In this document: piece by piece, positions 11,975-23,972 of the stretch
How the letters are laid out: each line of letters starts with the position of its first letter
How positions within the stretch are numbered: the stretch's first letter is position 1
Source of the DNA: Cladochytrium replicatum
Lineage: Eukaryota > Chytridiomycota > Chytridiomycetes > Cladochytriales > Cladochytriaceae
Direction: 5' to 3'
DNA: 64,000 nucleotides
Assembly (NCBI GenBank): GCA_025526935.1
Contig: JAHLKD010000015.1
Coordinates: 558,001 to 622,000, forward strand
Program-made: the position numbers and the translations under genes
The notes under the pieces: generated by a model
Seen by the model: the letters and a program-made list of their open reading frames with translations, nothing else
Databases searched by the model: none
What the model was told of the DNA's origin: nothing

Positions 11975-12520
11975 CACGTTCACACATCATTCTGGGAACG
12001 AAGCTGGGCTACATACGCACCAACGAAGAGCTCTTGAGAGAGGACATCGTCAGGTTGTACCGCATCTAATAAAAGCGACCGATCCTTGACACGTTAGAAT
12101 GGGAGATCATCAGCGGAAGTATGCTGGGAAAGATCAAATAACGTGCGATCTCACATACTTGGCGAAAGAACACGGAATCGTACTTCAAGGGATTGTATTA
12201 GCAGCAGAACCAGATCGACGAGATTGCGCTGGATTTTCTCATCAGTGACGTGGACCTTAGGATTCAAGTAGGTGTGGGTTGTTGCTCGCTCCGCAGCAAG
12301 ATTTGATATTACATAATCTGAAGCACGAATAATTTCTAAATGCGCAAGCTGCCTGCCTGGTTTACCTGAAGGGAAGAGAAGTTTGAGGTGAAAAGACGAT
12401 TCTGAACAGAGCGTGTGGAAGTGATCTCAAAAGCGACATTTTCGTTTGCAATTGATGCACGCAACCACTTTGGGCATCCCGACAAGAACTCGACTGGTTC
12501 TCACGATACTGGACCTTGCC
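11975..12520 (+). pseudogene. Decayed fourth HET-domain gene
   Basis: Collinear at nucleotide level with exon 1, the intron and the first bases of exon 2 of HET 3. Recognisable parts match the FW-E-KLGYICTKDELIREDM region, the EIIRGDS-LGKIKYLAISH region, the DEIALDFLI region and, after a decayed intron, WFSRYWTL (about 12493-12516). The frame is broken by several stops (for example TAA in place of the KY codons near 12140) and small indels, so no protein can be made. Most of exon 2 is missing. It has the same orientation as the intact array. Confidence 0.85.
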
Positions 12521-13130
12521 TGGGGTCCAACAATAGTGAACGTTCGTATCATGATAGTCCCAGTATTGCCCACCCGGTCATTGCTATTTAAGCAGGGGCC
12601 ACCCCTGTTGCAATGTTTGGAAGAACCTGTCACTTCAAAAGCACCGACCAACACGATCTGCCTTAGCAGCTCGCTGCGTTCGGGAGATCCATGAGATGTC
12701 CGAGCCGTCCAGTGCTAAAAAGAAGACCAATTCACTGCTCTCTCTCGGGCAGGGCCTACAGGAACTCGGGTGCCCTGCCTGATTTCGACCCCTCTTCGAA
12801 TGGTTGTTGATGGATAATGGCAATGTTCCTGGATACATTATTCCTCGATTGAACTGACACACATATGCTGATAAGAATGAGCTTCTTTTAATATGCCCAT
12901 CACCACGGCCGCTAATACCAATACCAATATCCAGCATCCACACCCGAATCCAATCCATTCCATTTCTGGTTCCCTTGACACGTGACCCGTGACCCATCCC
13001 CACCTGACCCACTCTTATCTTGAAAGTATCATTATTATTCGCACCGTATCTTATCTGTCTCTCAAAAGCCCTTACCTTCCCCTTCCCTTCCCCCAACCTG
13101 TCCCAAAGTGACTTTTTTACGTATCTCGGA
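12521..13130. other. Intergenic, end of HET array
   Basis: No HET similarity continues past about 12520. A long minus-strand open frame spans 13279-12635 but overlaps the plus-strand gene at 13131 and looks like its shadow. A pyrimidine-rich stretch precedes the downstream ATG. Confidence 0.4.
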
Positions 13131-13967
13131 ATGCTACCGGACCAACCCAACGACGTCGATTTCCCGCTCTTCGACCATGACCTGTCCTTCCACATGCCTA
13201 CTAAGCTGCACTCCCACCCTATCGTAATCGTCAACAAGGACTCTATCCCAACTTCTTCGGGCCATTCCCGTGCAATCATGATCGAGCCCTACGTCCACAA
13301 CCAGCGCTCCATCGGCGGCATCTTTGTGCGTCAAGACCACGCCTGCAGGATTGGTCTCTCTGTTGTCGGGGAAGGCGAAACAATCTACGGCTCGCTCACA
13401 AAATACTCCCCCGTGGACATTGTGCTCTTTTCACGCCATGCCACAGTCACAAACGTATTCGAGCTCCCACACCAATTTGCGGGCACAAAATACGCAGAGG
13501 GCGTTGTTGGCATCGAAACCTTCTGGGCCTTGGGTGTCAACCTGGTGCTCGACAGGGGGATGATCTTTATCGAAGACCCAGAGAAATCGGGATACGCTTC
13601 CTTCACCCGCTCAAAGGGCATCCACGACGACGACGACTCGTCTCGCCCAACCTCTCCAACCTCGCCCGTCGGCTCGGCTACCACAAAGTCGAACCCAATC
13701 TCAATCATCCACCACCGTCGCCATTCCGAATCCATCCCCTTGCCCATCGACAAACCCCTCTCGTTCGGATACGCTTACCCGCCCGCAGCACTCTCCCGCT
13801 CCATCACGTCCCCTGCGGTCTCTATCGCTTCGTCGCTCTCGGACCACCTGGCTAACCCCTCGGCTGCCATGTCACCGCCCGAACTCACCACCACTGGCTC
13901 TTCCTGGAACAACCGTGTCTCTTCCGCGGCTTCTTCCTACCGCGACAGATACGTCGTCTGGGACTAA
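13131..13967 (+). CDS. Orphan single-exon protein, 278 aa
   Basis: ATG 13131 is the first in-frame ATG; the open frame upstream lacks one and is CT-rich leader. Residues about 1-165 look like a compact beta-rich domain (segments IVIVNKDSIP, RSIGGIFVRQD, GVNLVLDRGMIFIED). A disordered Ser/Pro/His-rich tail follows, with a basic RRHS motif that could be a phosphorylation site, and the protein ends RYVVWD. No signal peptide or membrane span is seen. I do not recognise the family. Codon use is strongly C-ending, like the neighbouring phosphatase gene, which supports it being real. Confidence 0.7.
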   Translation: MLPDQPNDVDFPLFDHDLSFHMPTKLHSHPIVIVNKDSIPTSSGHSRAIMIEPYVHNQRSIGGIFVRQDHACRIGLSVVGEGETIYGSLTKYSPVDIVLFSRHATVTNVFELPHQFAGTKYAEGVVGIETFWALGVNLVLDRGMIFIEDPEKSGYASFTRSKGIHDDDDSSRPTSPTSPVGSATTKSNPISIIHHRRHSESIPLPIDKPLSFGYAYPPAALSRSITSPAVSIASSLSDHLANPSAAMSPPELTTTGSSWNNRVSSAASSYRDRYVVWD

Positions 13968-14691
13968 GTGAGAATTTCCATGTGTGTTATCACTCGCTTA
14001 TGAAACGGAAATTGGACAATGGACAAACTGACTATCCAGGTTTGGTGTGATGATTGGACACTTGGCTTTTTTTTACCCCTGATTCTTCCGCTCTTGTTTC
14101 GCAAACTGACAATGACTCTCGGTGTTGTTCGCTCAGTAATTGTGCTGCACAAACACACTTTTTTTATATCCGCTTTCGTCTGCTTTCGTCTGTGTACATA
14201 TTTTTGTCGGTTTTCCTTGTGTTCGATTGCTCTTAGGTTGCACTATGGATGGTTTCTGTTTTGTTTTTTTATGCCGTTTCTGTCTGAGAGTTTATGCTCT
14301 CAACCAAAGCGCAGGGGAACCTCCCGTGGTCGTTCTTTTTTTTGGCCCCCCTGTTTTTATTTCGTTGTCTAGTTTGGTGCAAAGGAAATCCAAAGCAGAA
14401 CAAGTATTTGCTTTAAAAGTGCACCATTTTTTAGTTTGGCAGTTCTAATGAACGACTGTACCATGTTTGTTTAGTGAGTAGTTGTCTTTTGACATGTCCG
14501 TAGACTCGATGACTCTCTCTATAGTCTGAACCATTCTTTTTTTATCTTTTGACGGCTTCATTCTTAGTTTTCTTCCTTCTCTCTATCTTATTTCCTGCTA
14601 TGACTTGTATCACTTACTTAAAAATAGAAAAACTCATTAAAAGCTCTCGACCCTCTCCTCCTACGTCCTAATTGATTGGTCTTCCTCCGTC
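13968..14691. other. T-rich 3' region and promoter
   Basis: About 720 bases of T-rich sequence after the orphan gene, running into a CT-rich leader just before ATG 14692. The short open frames here overlap one another, show no protein-like features and look like UTR. Confidence 0.4.
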
Positions 14692-16536
14692 ATGTACCGT
14701 GTCCTCCCTCCTCACTCATTCAAAAAGTTCTCCTCCCAGCTCCATCAAACCTCCTCGCAATCCTTCCTGAAACCGCTCTCCGTGCGCTCACAGTACCACT
14801 CCCAAACCCCAACAGCCTCCGATCCCCGTCTTCGCCGCACCCCAACAACCACAGCGGCCCTAAGTCTCCTCGCCCTCGCTTCCGGCGCCGCAACAACAAC
14901 CTACTGCCTCTACCGCACCATCTCCACCGACTCCTCCTCATCCTCCCCCGCTCCAAAACCCTCCGTGCCGCTCCTCATCATCCCGCGCATGCCTTCCAAC
15001 AAGTCCCAGTCCAACGGCTCCAACGGGATCCTGTCCCCGGAACAAGTCGACGCGATCCTGAAGCGCAACGAAGCCACGATTGTGAAAGAAGACAACGCCG
15101 AGGGGGGAAAGAAGAAGGTTGACGAGGGGGTGTATTTCGGACGGTGGTGGGGCGGGAGCGGGAATTATCACGAAGGGTGGTGGAGCCAGCGCGAGGAAGC
15201 GAGGGCGATCGTGGACAAGATGGATTGTAATTCCGTCGGGAGCAATGACCCTTGCGAGGATTTCACGATGCACCACAAGTTTGGCAACACGCTTCTGATC
15301 GGGTAAAGCGGAGGGGTGAAGGGGCCATCAGATCACACCCACAGACATCGCTGATCCAACGTATATTTTTTTCTTATTATAAAGAGTCTTTGACGGCCAC
15401 GGCGGGACCGAGTGCGGAAAGACGATAAGCCAGTATCTTGGACACTACCTCGCGCACTCCCTCTCCATCCTCCCGGCCCCACCGCACCCGGACGCCCCAG
15501 CATCCGACCACCGCACCCGCCGCGACAAAGTTACCCAAGCCATCCGTTCCGCATTCACCCGTCTAGACGACGACCTCCTCAAGGGCGGTCTGGACCTCTA
15601 CCCCTCTGCTCCGCACAACAAACCCGCCCCCCCGGCGCTGCCCTGGTCGTCCCCGCACCCGCGGATCACCGAGCCCGAGTTCGCCGAGCGCATGCGCGCC
15701 GCGGTCGCGGGTTCGTGCGCGATCGTGGCGTACGTGGAGGGCAGGGAGCTCTATGTTGCGTGCACGGGGGACTCGAGGGGCGTCGTGGGGATGCGGAGGG
15801 CAGACGGGACAATGGAGGCGGTGGAGATGAGTCGGGACCAGACGGTCCGGAATCCAGGCGAGTATGCGCGGATGGTGGAAGAGCATCCTGGGGAGGGGGA
15901 GACGGTGTTTGTGAGGGGGAGGGTGCTGGGCGGGTTGATGCCCACGCGTGCGTTTGGTGAGTGGACAAACGAAAACAAGTTTGCAAAAGAGAAAAAAACG
16001 TAACAGTGGGACTTTTTTTGATTTACAAAGGAGACGCGAGGTACAAGTGGCCACGCGGGGTGCAGTCCGCCGTGTTGCCGTTGATCGGCAAGCGCGGGAT
16101 GCCGCGGAACTTTTACACCCCGCCATACGTCACCGCGGCCCCCGAGATCGTGCACAGGACTCTCTCGCCGGGGCGGGACAAGTTCCTCATCCTCGCGACG
16201 GACGGGCTGTGGGACGTGCTCGAGTCCGACGATGCCGTGGACGCGGTAGCCAGGCTCCCGGGAGGCGCGAACGCGGCGACGGAGCTTGTCAGGTGCGCGC
16301 TGGGGGACGGGGATTCGGGCGACGTGGTGAAGATGGGGAGGGTGCTTGGGATCCCGCCGCCACAGAGCCGGAGGTATAGAGACGACGTTACGGTGAGGGT
16401 GCTGTGGTTTGAAGGGGAGGATGGTGGGAAGGGGGGCAAGGGGACATTGGGGGTTGAAGGGGTGGAGTTTGGACGGGCGGAGGTGAAGCCGGATTGGCTG
16501 AGCTCGTGGATGAAGAATGTGAGGGCGAGGTTGTGA
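14692..16536 (+). CDS. PTC5: PP2C-family phosphatase, mitochondrial (PDH phosphatase-like), 562 aa
   Basis: Exons 14692-15302, 15385-15956 and 16031-16536; introns of 82 and 74 nt keep phase. The N-terminus is rich in Ser/Arg/Lys with almost no acidic residues and is followed by an apolar stretch at about 55-75, as expected for import plus an inner-membrane anchor. PP2C motifs are in order: CEDF, VFDGHGG across the first splice, TGDSRG, RAFGD across the second, LATDGLWDVL, and YRDDVTVRV near the end. The Asp residues of DGHGG, TDG and RDD are the metal ligands of this family. The layout matches fungal Ptc5/PDP, which dephosphorylates pyruvate dehydrogenase E1-alpha. The exact substrate is inferred from family resemblance. 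Confidence 0.85.
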
Positions 16537-19443
16537 TCTTGGGACAATGTGAGACGGGCGATACATACCGCCAAAGATGAAGACGGACTTTTTTTTTTGT
16601 TGTGGCAGAATCGAGAAGTCGGGAGGATGTTTTTGGAGGGAATTTGCAGAATGGGAAGGGCAGTGATACAATCAACACATGGTTTTGGTTACACTTCCAA
16701 GTGATGATGTTTGTGCTTGCAATTGGTGGGTGGTCACGACCGAATCACCCATGTTCAATACATCAATGGAACGCCTGCGCTTTTCAGGAGCTCCACTTTC
16801 TCGAACGATTAGAAATCGGCGGCTGATCCGGAAGTAATAGTCGCTTCCGATTGCAGCAACACGGTTTAGAGAAGCCTGGGAAAGGCTCAGCGTCCCACTG
16901 GCACGCACAGCTTTGCAATTCAAAGACGCCGAGGTATCCATCCATGGCTGTCGACTCTTGTCCCTCAAGGCAAGCCTTTGTAATTCCGGCGCAGTCGGAG
17001 AAAGACATCCATAATTGCATGGAACCGTTGGAATGCCAAGATCACTTTCCCAACCACTCGGCATTATAAGGCAACCAGGAGATCAAGACAGTCTTTCGCG
17101 ACGGGAGTGTGCCCGGCATTTTCAGGTGGCAAGCAGAGTCGGTGGGTTGCGGTCGAGGGAGCCCTCCCTGGACTCCTCCGCCCGTGCAGATCGAAAGACG
17201 GGTCGGGCAGGACCCCAGTTTGTGTTTCTTTTTCTAATTTATTTTATACAAAGGAACTCGATGATTTAGGATTGGTTCGAGCCTGTCCGTGGGGGTAGTT
17301 GCGACTCGCCATGAGGTAAATCAGACTGCTCGTTCATCTGACCCGTTACTCTGGGTCCTCCATGACGTCATGCATTAACGGAAAAGCCAAGTGTCGACTC
17401 CCGTATGCCACCGTAAAGATTTGAGCAGTGGCAGTTTGCTGGAGATGCAGCGTCCGCTCGAATTGGCTCGAGCAGATTCGAGTGATCTGTCGATTATGTG
17501 CGGCCGTATTGTGTCAAGTATTTCAACCTGGATCGGATGGACTGTATCGAGTCCGGCAACGGTGCTGGTGATGTCAATTCCCGGGTCCATGATGGGATCC
17601 AAGTACGGTGGTGTGCTTGGAGCTGCACAGACTGAGAAAGTCAAAGGTTTCAGGAAATCCTCCGTTGTAATGTGCACGAGTTTGAACGTCGTATTGCTTT
17701 GCGGTGACGTAAAACAAAACCTTTGAAACAAAAAGCTGCGATTAGATTTCATGACTGTAGCCCATCAACATTTCCAGTGTCAAGAAGCAAACTTGAGCAA
17801 ACGAATCGTTCGACAAGCATTCGAGAGTGAGCAGCAAAAGTCACGGATTCAAAAGGCTTCATTGGTTTCAAGGGTCCTCCCGCTCAATCGTTTTTTGAAG
17901 CTTTTTGAGCCCTCGTTACCAAGCTTTCCAGCGTGGTTGGGATGGAGCAGAGTGTCCTGAAGCTCCTTTTCGAAATTGTCCTGTGCAGAGCGATATGCAA
18001 CCGTAACATTCCGAGTGCTGCTGTGGTTCAAAATCTTATGCAGGAGCTCCAGAGATCGATAACTCCTTTGCCAAATACATCCCATGCACAATTAGCACTC
18101 TCGCCAGTTCGCGTTCCCGGGAATGTAAACATCATTCTTTTATTATACTGTAGATCCGTTTGCTAATGCAAGTTTACATTATTTGCAAGAATTTGCTCAA
18201 GCAAAAAAAGTCGCACGATATGGACTTTACTCCTGGATTGACGAAGGTCGTGGGCTTAATGAACGATCTTTTGGGTAGGGAAAGATCGATTGGAATGCAA
18301 ACTTCTTGTTGGGGCTCATAGAGTCGGCTTCTTTGTTTATTTCATCGACCCAATCAATGTTAGGCACTTTGCAGCTCCCTCGACTTGATTGTACAAGACG
18401 TTCATCTCTCATATTCTAACTGTCTACGTTTAGCAAATCAGAACGATACACCGTATGTGGATGATGTTTTCGGGTTTCTATATTGAATTGGGATGCTTTC
18501 CAGGTGATTTCGACTTCAGAGACTTGCTTTGATGATCCCAACTGTTTTATCAGGCCTTACTCTGTCATTCCCCCCGCCCCCCCGCACTTTGAAGCCAGAG
18601 ACCCAGATGATCCACTTCCATGGAGATACATTCTCGTGGCCTATGCCATATGTAACGATCGAATCATTTTTGAACCGGGGTTTATCGCTTGTGCAGTTGA
18701 AGCCAGCATGTTTTGCAATTTGAAAAAAAATGATCGCAAATTGGAGCTAAATTGATGGTGTGGTGTTTGTTCGAAGCTGGAGATGAGGATCCACTGGTGG
18801 AGCACAACTAGCTCTACGCTTTGGAAGGCGTGCTATGGTTTTGGACAGGAACCTTATGGCTGAAACCTTCGATGTTCTTTATCGAGGCGGAAGCAGGCAT
18901 CTTCGGCGTGACCGAGTTTCGTTTGCGAGCGATGATCGACTTCGCAACACAGGTTTTTCGAACATATGCAATAATGGAGAGGACGATATCCACTTCGACT
19001 GATCTCAAGTTTGTGATCTGGCCAAAAAGGAAGAATATTCCGATTTGTCAATCCATATTTTCTGCGCTTGCAATCTTTCTTCGTTTGCTGCTTAGAATAA
19101 TGGAAGTCATCCAAACGAAAGCTCAGTTGAACGATGTGCGTATTTAAGCTGTTTTTTGCTTTGTTACCAATTGAAGCAACTTTCCCTTCAATATTTACTA
19201 AATGGACAAAGCATACATGTACACTGTCTCTGCTTATACATGTACACTCTTCTGCTTAAAAGATGCCATTATTTTTTCATTTGTTTTAAACTTCAAATCG
19301 AGAGACATCAACTCATTTTGTTGGTCTGGGTGTCTCCACCCAATTGATTGATTTTGCAACCACAACCCACACCAGCGAAAGTCCCTCCAGCCAACCCTTT
19401 CTACCGGCAGATCTTTCTCTCTCCTACTCTCACCCACACTGCA
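16537..19443. other. Gene-poor stretch upstream of chitin synthase
   Basis: About 2.9 kb without an assignable gene. Minus-strand frames at 17752-17375 (125 codons, true ATG), 17064-16672 and 18412-18227 look partly protein-like but carry no recognised motif. The minus frame 19008-18814 has an (S/L)I(I/V)ARK(R/H)NS block also present at 23661-23455, so both may be relics of one repeated family. A direct repeat TACATGTACACT occurs twice near 19215-19248. Confidence 0.4.
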
Positions 19444-22031
19444 ATGGCAGATTCTGGCTCTGGTGCCAGGGACAGGCGCTCTCGCGCTCCGCCCGTAGAT
19501 TTCAAGGAGATGCCTTTGCCCGGTGGCATCTACCGCTCTGAATATCCGGTCGAAGTCCCAGACAAGTTCCAACCGGGAACTTCTTCACTCCGCTACACCG
19601 CCGTTACAACCAACTGGGACGATTTTGTAACCCCAACAAATGCCACACGCAAACCATACACACTTCGCCAACAAGAATCCGGTATGACCACAAAGATGAT
19701 GATCGTCGTCACCATGTACAACGAAGAAGTCGAGCTTTTTGTCGCGACAATGCACAACATCTACAGGAACATTGAGTTTATGGTCGACAAACAGGGTGAA
19801 ACAAAGGTCAACTGGGACAATATCGTGGTGTGCATCATCTGCGACGGACGACAAAAGTGCCCCATCGAAGTGAAATACGCTCTGGAATTGCTGGGGTGCT
19901 ACCAGGCTGACGAGTTCATCATGACCGATTTCTTGGAACAGCCAGTCCAGGCTCACTTGTTCGAACACCTCAGCGGCTCTCACGTGCGCCTTGCGGACAA
20001 GAAACGCAAAGAGATCCGTCTCGCGCCATCGAGGTACCCGACCCAATACCTTGTCTGCATGAAGGAAAACAACAGGAAGAAAATCGACTCGCACGGATGG
20101 GCGTTCAGGGCTTTCGCACCGCTTCTGAATCCGGATGTTGTTGTGTTATTTGATATGGGAACAAAACCTGAGCCCGCCGCGCTGTACCATATTTGGATGC
20201 ACTTTAAGGACGACCCTCAGCTGGGTGGTGCTTGCGGTGAGATAAAGGTTCGCGTTGAGGGTGCCACACAGATTGAGAAGGCAGGGAGGTTGTTTATCAA
20301 TCCCTTGCTTGCGGCACAAAACTTTGAGTACAAAATGTCCAATATTCTCGCGAAGAGTTTCCAGAGTAAGTTCTATAATATTTAGCGTTATGAGCGTGAA
20401 TGACCAATGATCTATTTCAGGTTGCTTTGGGTACATAACTGTGCTTCCTGGCGCAGTAAGTAGTGACAGAAGTGTTGAACGGGAATCATTTCCTAATATT
20501 TTCCTATTAGTTCTCGGCGTATCGATTTGCGGCCCTCGAAGGACGCCCTTTGAACGAATACTTCCGGCGTGAGAAGCCTCCGTCGGAAGAAGGAGAGAAC
20601 ATGTCAACCTGGGAAGCAATGACCACAGCCAACAAGTACCTCGCTGAGGATCGTATCCTTGCGTTCGAGATCTTTACCAAAGCTGACGACATGTGGACTT
20701 TGCGCTACGTCAAAGAAGCCAAAGCCAACACGGATGCACCTGGCGAGCTCGGGATGTACTTTAACCAGCGTCGTCGTTGGCTGAACGGTTCCATGTTTGC
20801 ATACCTCTCCGCCTTGTTCAACATCACCCAAGTACACCAGAGTGCGCACAGCGCGATGACGAAAATCGGGTTCTATTTCGAAATGATCTATTTGTTTGTT
20901 GAGCTTCTGTTCAGTTTGCTTGCGCCGATGAACTACTACTGCGTTCTCGTCATCATGTGGTCGATGTTCTCTACCTCGCTCGGTATCACCTCGTCTATCA
21001 CCTTCTTGATTATCGCGGTGTACGCCCTCACATTCTTCTTCGGCATGCTCATTTTCGTCGGAAACAATCCGAAAGGTTCCGCTTCGCAGTGGGTATATGG
21101 TTTAATGTCGTTCATATGGGGTGTCACCGTGGTCGCCGTGCTCTTCCTCGTCGGCTACAACGGCGGTGCGACATTCCGTGAAGCCGCCGCAAATCCGTCG
21201 TTTGCAACCATCGGAAAAGGGATGCTATACGTGCTAGCGCTGCTCTGTTCGTACGGACTCTACCTCGGCGCATCGCTCGTGTTCAAAGACGTCGCGCACA
21301 TCTTCACGTCGATGGTTGGGTACCTCCTTTTCGCACCGTCGTCGGTAAACATGGTGCTGCCCTTTGCGCTTGCGAACGTACACGATGTGTCGTGGGGTAA
21401 CAGGCCCGAGGAAGCTTCGGCGGGCGGACGCGCGTTACCGCAGAACAAGATGAAAGACGGAAAGGCCGTGGTTGCGGGGTTGCTGATGGCCGACTCGCAT
21501 CAACTTGAGGTCGATCTGGACAAGCTTGAAAAGGAGCTGAATGAACGGATGGACCCTGAGAAGGAAAGGAAGGAGAAGGAGAAGGCGATGCCGAGGAAGG
21601 AGAGGCTTGAAGCGAGACGGAAGCGAAGGATAGCCAATATTGAGGATAGGAACAAGGTACGGTGATACGCTTCGGTCGCTCATTGGATGTTCCATTGATG
21701 ATGTTTTCCTTCATTTCAGAACGTTCGTATGGTTTTGCTTCTCTTCTTCCTGAGCGCGAACCTTCTCGGTGCAGTCCTTGTCACCAATTTCTCAGTTTAC
21801 GGCCTCCTCACTGCGACCGTGAGTGCCGGTATCGATGAAAAACAAGCCGAGGCGATGCGACAGGCATCGCAGACATTTACGCTTTGGTACACTTCCGTCA
21901 TCTTTGCGAGCATTGTAATGTTTTCGTTGCTGCAGTTTATTGGGTGCGTGCTGTTTGTGATGAAGACGCCAAAGTACAGGCCGGGTGTTCCGGAGTCGGT
22001 GTCGAGGATTGCGGATATCAAGGAAGTATGA
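19444..22031 (+). CDS. Chitin synthase, GT2 family, 804 aa
   Basis: Exons 19444-20365, 20421-20455 (35 nt), 20511-21656 and 21720-22031; introns of 54-63 nt all preserve frame. The enzyme transfers GlcNAc from UDP-GlcNAc to growing chitin at the plasma membrane. Visible signatures are VTMYNEE, CMKENNRKKIDSHGWAFRAF, VLFDMGTKPEP, GGACGEI, the EDRIL motif near residue 365 and QRRRWLNGS near 405. About seven membrane segments follow, with the conserved SVNMVLPFALANVHDVSWG block between them. A Lys/Glu-rich cytosolic stretch (about 630-700) precedes the last two spans. The N-terminus is short (about 80 residues before the catalytic domain) and lacks a myosin motor, so this is a division 1 (class I/II-like) enzyme. 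The residue pattern supports an active enzyme. Confidence 0.93.
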
Positions 22032-23972
22032 GTTGCGGGCATTGTCCTATGCGGCTTTGTTTATGTTGTAGCTTGTTTCTCCGGTTTGTAATTTTTTTCT
22101 TTGGTTGACTGTTGGGGATTCATATTCTTTGTTTTGTTTATTTGTGCATGTTTCATATTGTTCTGCAGGGTTGGGCAGTTTGATCCTCCCGGTTCCCACT
22201 GGATTCTGCGGTGATGTGGTGATGTGATATGTTTTACAGCTTCGGTTCAATATTTGTACATGGCTCGACGATATTCATTAACTAGGTGTGTGCGTGTGCT
22301 TCCAGAATGTTAAAAGGTTTTGCCCTCGTTGCTCAAGGGCTTCACCTTCACTTTATCTATCATATCGCTTGAGTACTTAGTTGTCAATGATATCCACACG
22401 CTCTTCAAATGCTGCAATGCCTTCTCCGCCCGCTTAGTAACCCTCTTCGTCCGCTCGGAGGCAAGGGTTCCAGGTACGGCACTACGGTTGGCGTTTGAAC
22501 AGAAGCAAGCTGCCAATGCAGCTCAAATCGTTAAGAAGTATCGTGGAAGTATCAACTGTGGCAGATGTATTTGCCAGATGTCCAATGGTGAGAATGAAGG
22601 GCGTGCCTGGACGAAGAAAGGAAACGTTCTCTCCCTTGAACTCGATCTGAAGAGCACAGAACCGCAGATGGTTGGGTTGATTTCCGCTTTTCCTTGAAAG
22701 ATTATCATAGTTGGTTATTTAACATTGTAACTCACGCGAAGGTGGACTTGATACTTATCCAACGGTGCTACGCCAACTTGGTTGATATGTTCGAGAGACA
22801 TGTACTTTAGTGATTCTCATTCTGAGTGTCTGACAGAAGAACGGGGGCGTCGCAACGATGGAGTCGTGCTTTTGGATGCGTCTTTCAAAGGAATGTCGGC
22901 TGGTTGAAAATAAAATTTTTTCTCGCTTCCTGAAAACTTCCTTCGTATGGTCAAGGAGTGCTTGTCTCTGAATGCTCATGAGTTCCCATGCTTTCATGCG
23001 CTAATTGATGAAGGTCTCTCTCTGAAACTGCTGGCTCTCTAGCGATGATGACAAAGATGAGTATTTGTGCGTTTGCCAAGCTATTTCTGCGAGTTGGAAA
23101 AGATCGATTGAATTTGTCCGATTTACTGTTGGCTGCGGTACTTGGATAAGATGAACCACTGGCATATCTGTTATTGCAAAAATGATGCAGATGGAATCGA
23201 CTTTCCTGAGGTTTACGGCTGCATTCTTGGAACTCCTTGAAAAAGTCGAGATTCTGAAGCTCGCGGGGAAACAATATTGAGTTGACATCCTGCCACTGCA
23301 ATGCCATCCAATGGATCGCCATCGCTCGCCATAAAATCTACGTAGAGTCTTCCGCACTAAGCGCCACCATCATTTCAAGCGCTGAAGCAAACTATGTTTC
23401 TCGAAAGATTTGTTTGTAGCACAATGAATTGAAGAATACGTTAACTATCACATTTTAGTCCATATTGATGGCTGCTGAACGAAAAGATGAGGGTAAGGTG
23501 GTGGTGCGGATTGTTTGTGGGTCAGCTGAAAGAGCTACCGGATGTTTGTGTGAGGAACTGAAATTTGGAAGTTTATGTCCTATCGGTGCTTTACGGTGTA
23601 GTACGTCCTCTATCAAGTCCGGGTCGGCCGAATTATGTTTTCGAGCAACGATCAGCTTCACACAAAGTTGTTCTCGAAGAGCATTTCGATGTATCGCAAC
23701 CTACTAACGGCAGAATATCGCTCGCTCGTTGAGCATTCCTTCATGTGTTCATCGGGTTTCATCTCCAGATCCAAATCTGGAAATTTACAAAAGGGGCTTC
23801 ATCTGCATGTTTTCTGGAGTCATGATTCAAACGATTCATAGACGAGATCAGCTAGATGGTTGAATGTTGTTTAAGTTTCGATTGCAAGTTTCCAAAAAGT
23901 AGATTTATCCACAGGTGCTTTGTAGAGCAGAGACAAATGTCCCTTTCTCAGACAGATCAGCAGTATTCGAGA
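22032..23972. other. Gene-poor stretch after chitin synthase
   Basis: About 1.9 kb. Minus-strand frames at 23661-23455, 23357-22951 (two frames), 22997-22755 and 22516-22310 have some protein-like composition (for example LNFPREL-like and KREK-rich segments) but are short, broken and motif-free. The 23661-23455 frame shares the IVARKHNS block with 19008-18814. This may be a decayed multi-exon gene; I cannot reconstruct or name it. Confidence 0.35.

Noticed and set aside
12635-13279. 214-codon minus-strand open frame
   Set aside because: Overlaps the start of the 13131 gene, lacks protein-like character and has no motif.
15751-16671. 306-codon minus-strand open frame over the PP2C gene
   Set aside because: Antisense shadow of a high-GC exon; the plus strand carries all PP2C motifs.
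17270-17300. GGTTCGAGCC resembling a tRNA B box
   Set aside because: No cloverleaf arms or A box could be paired around it; no tRNA was seen anywhere in the window.
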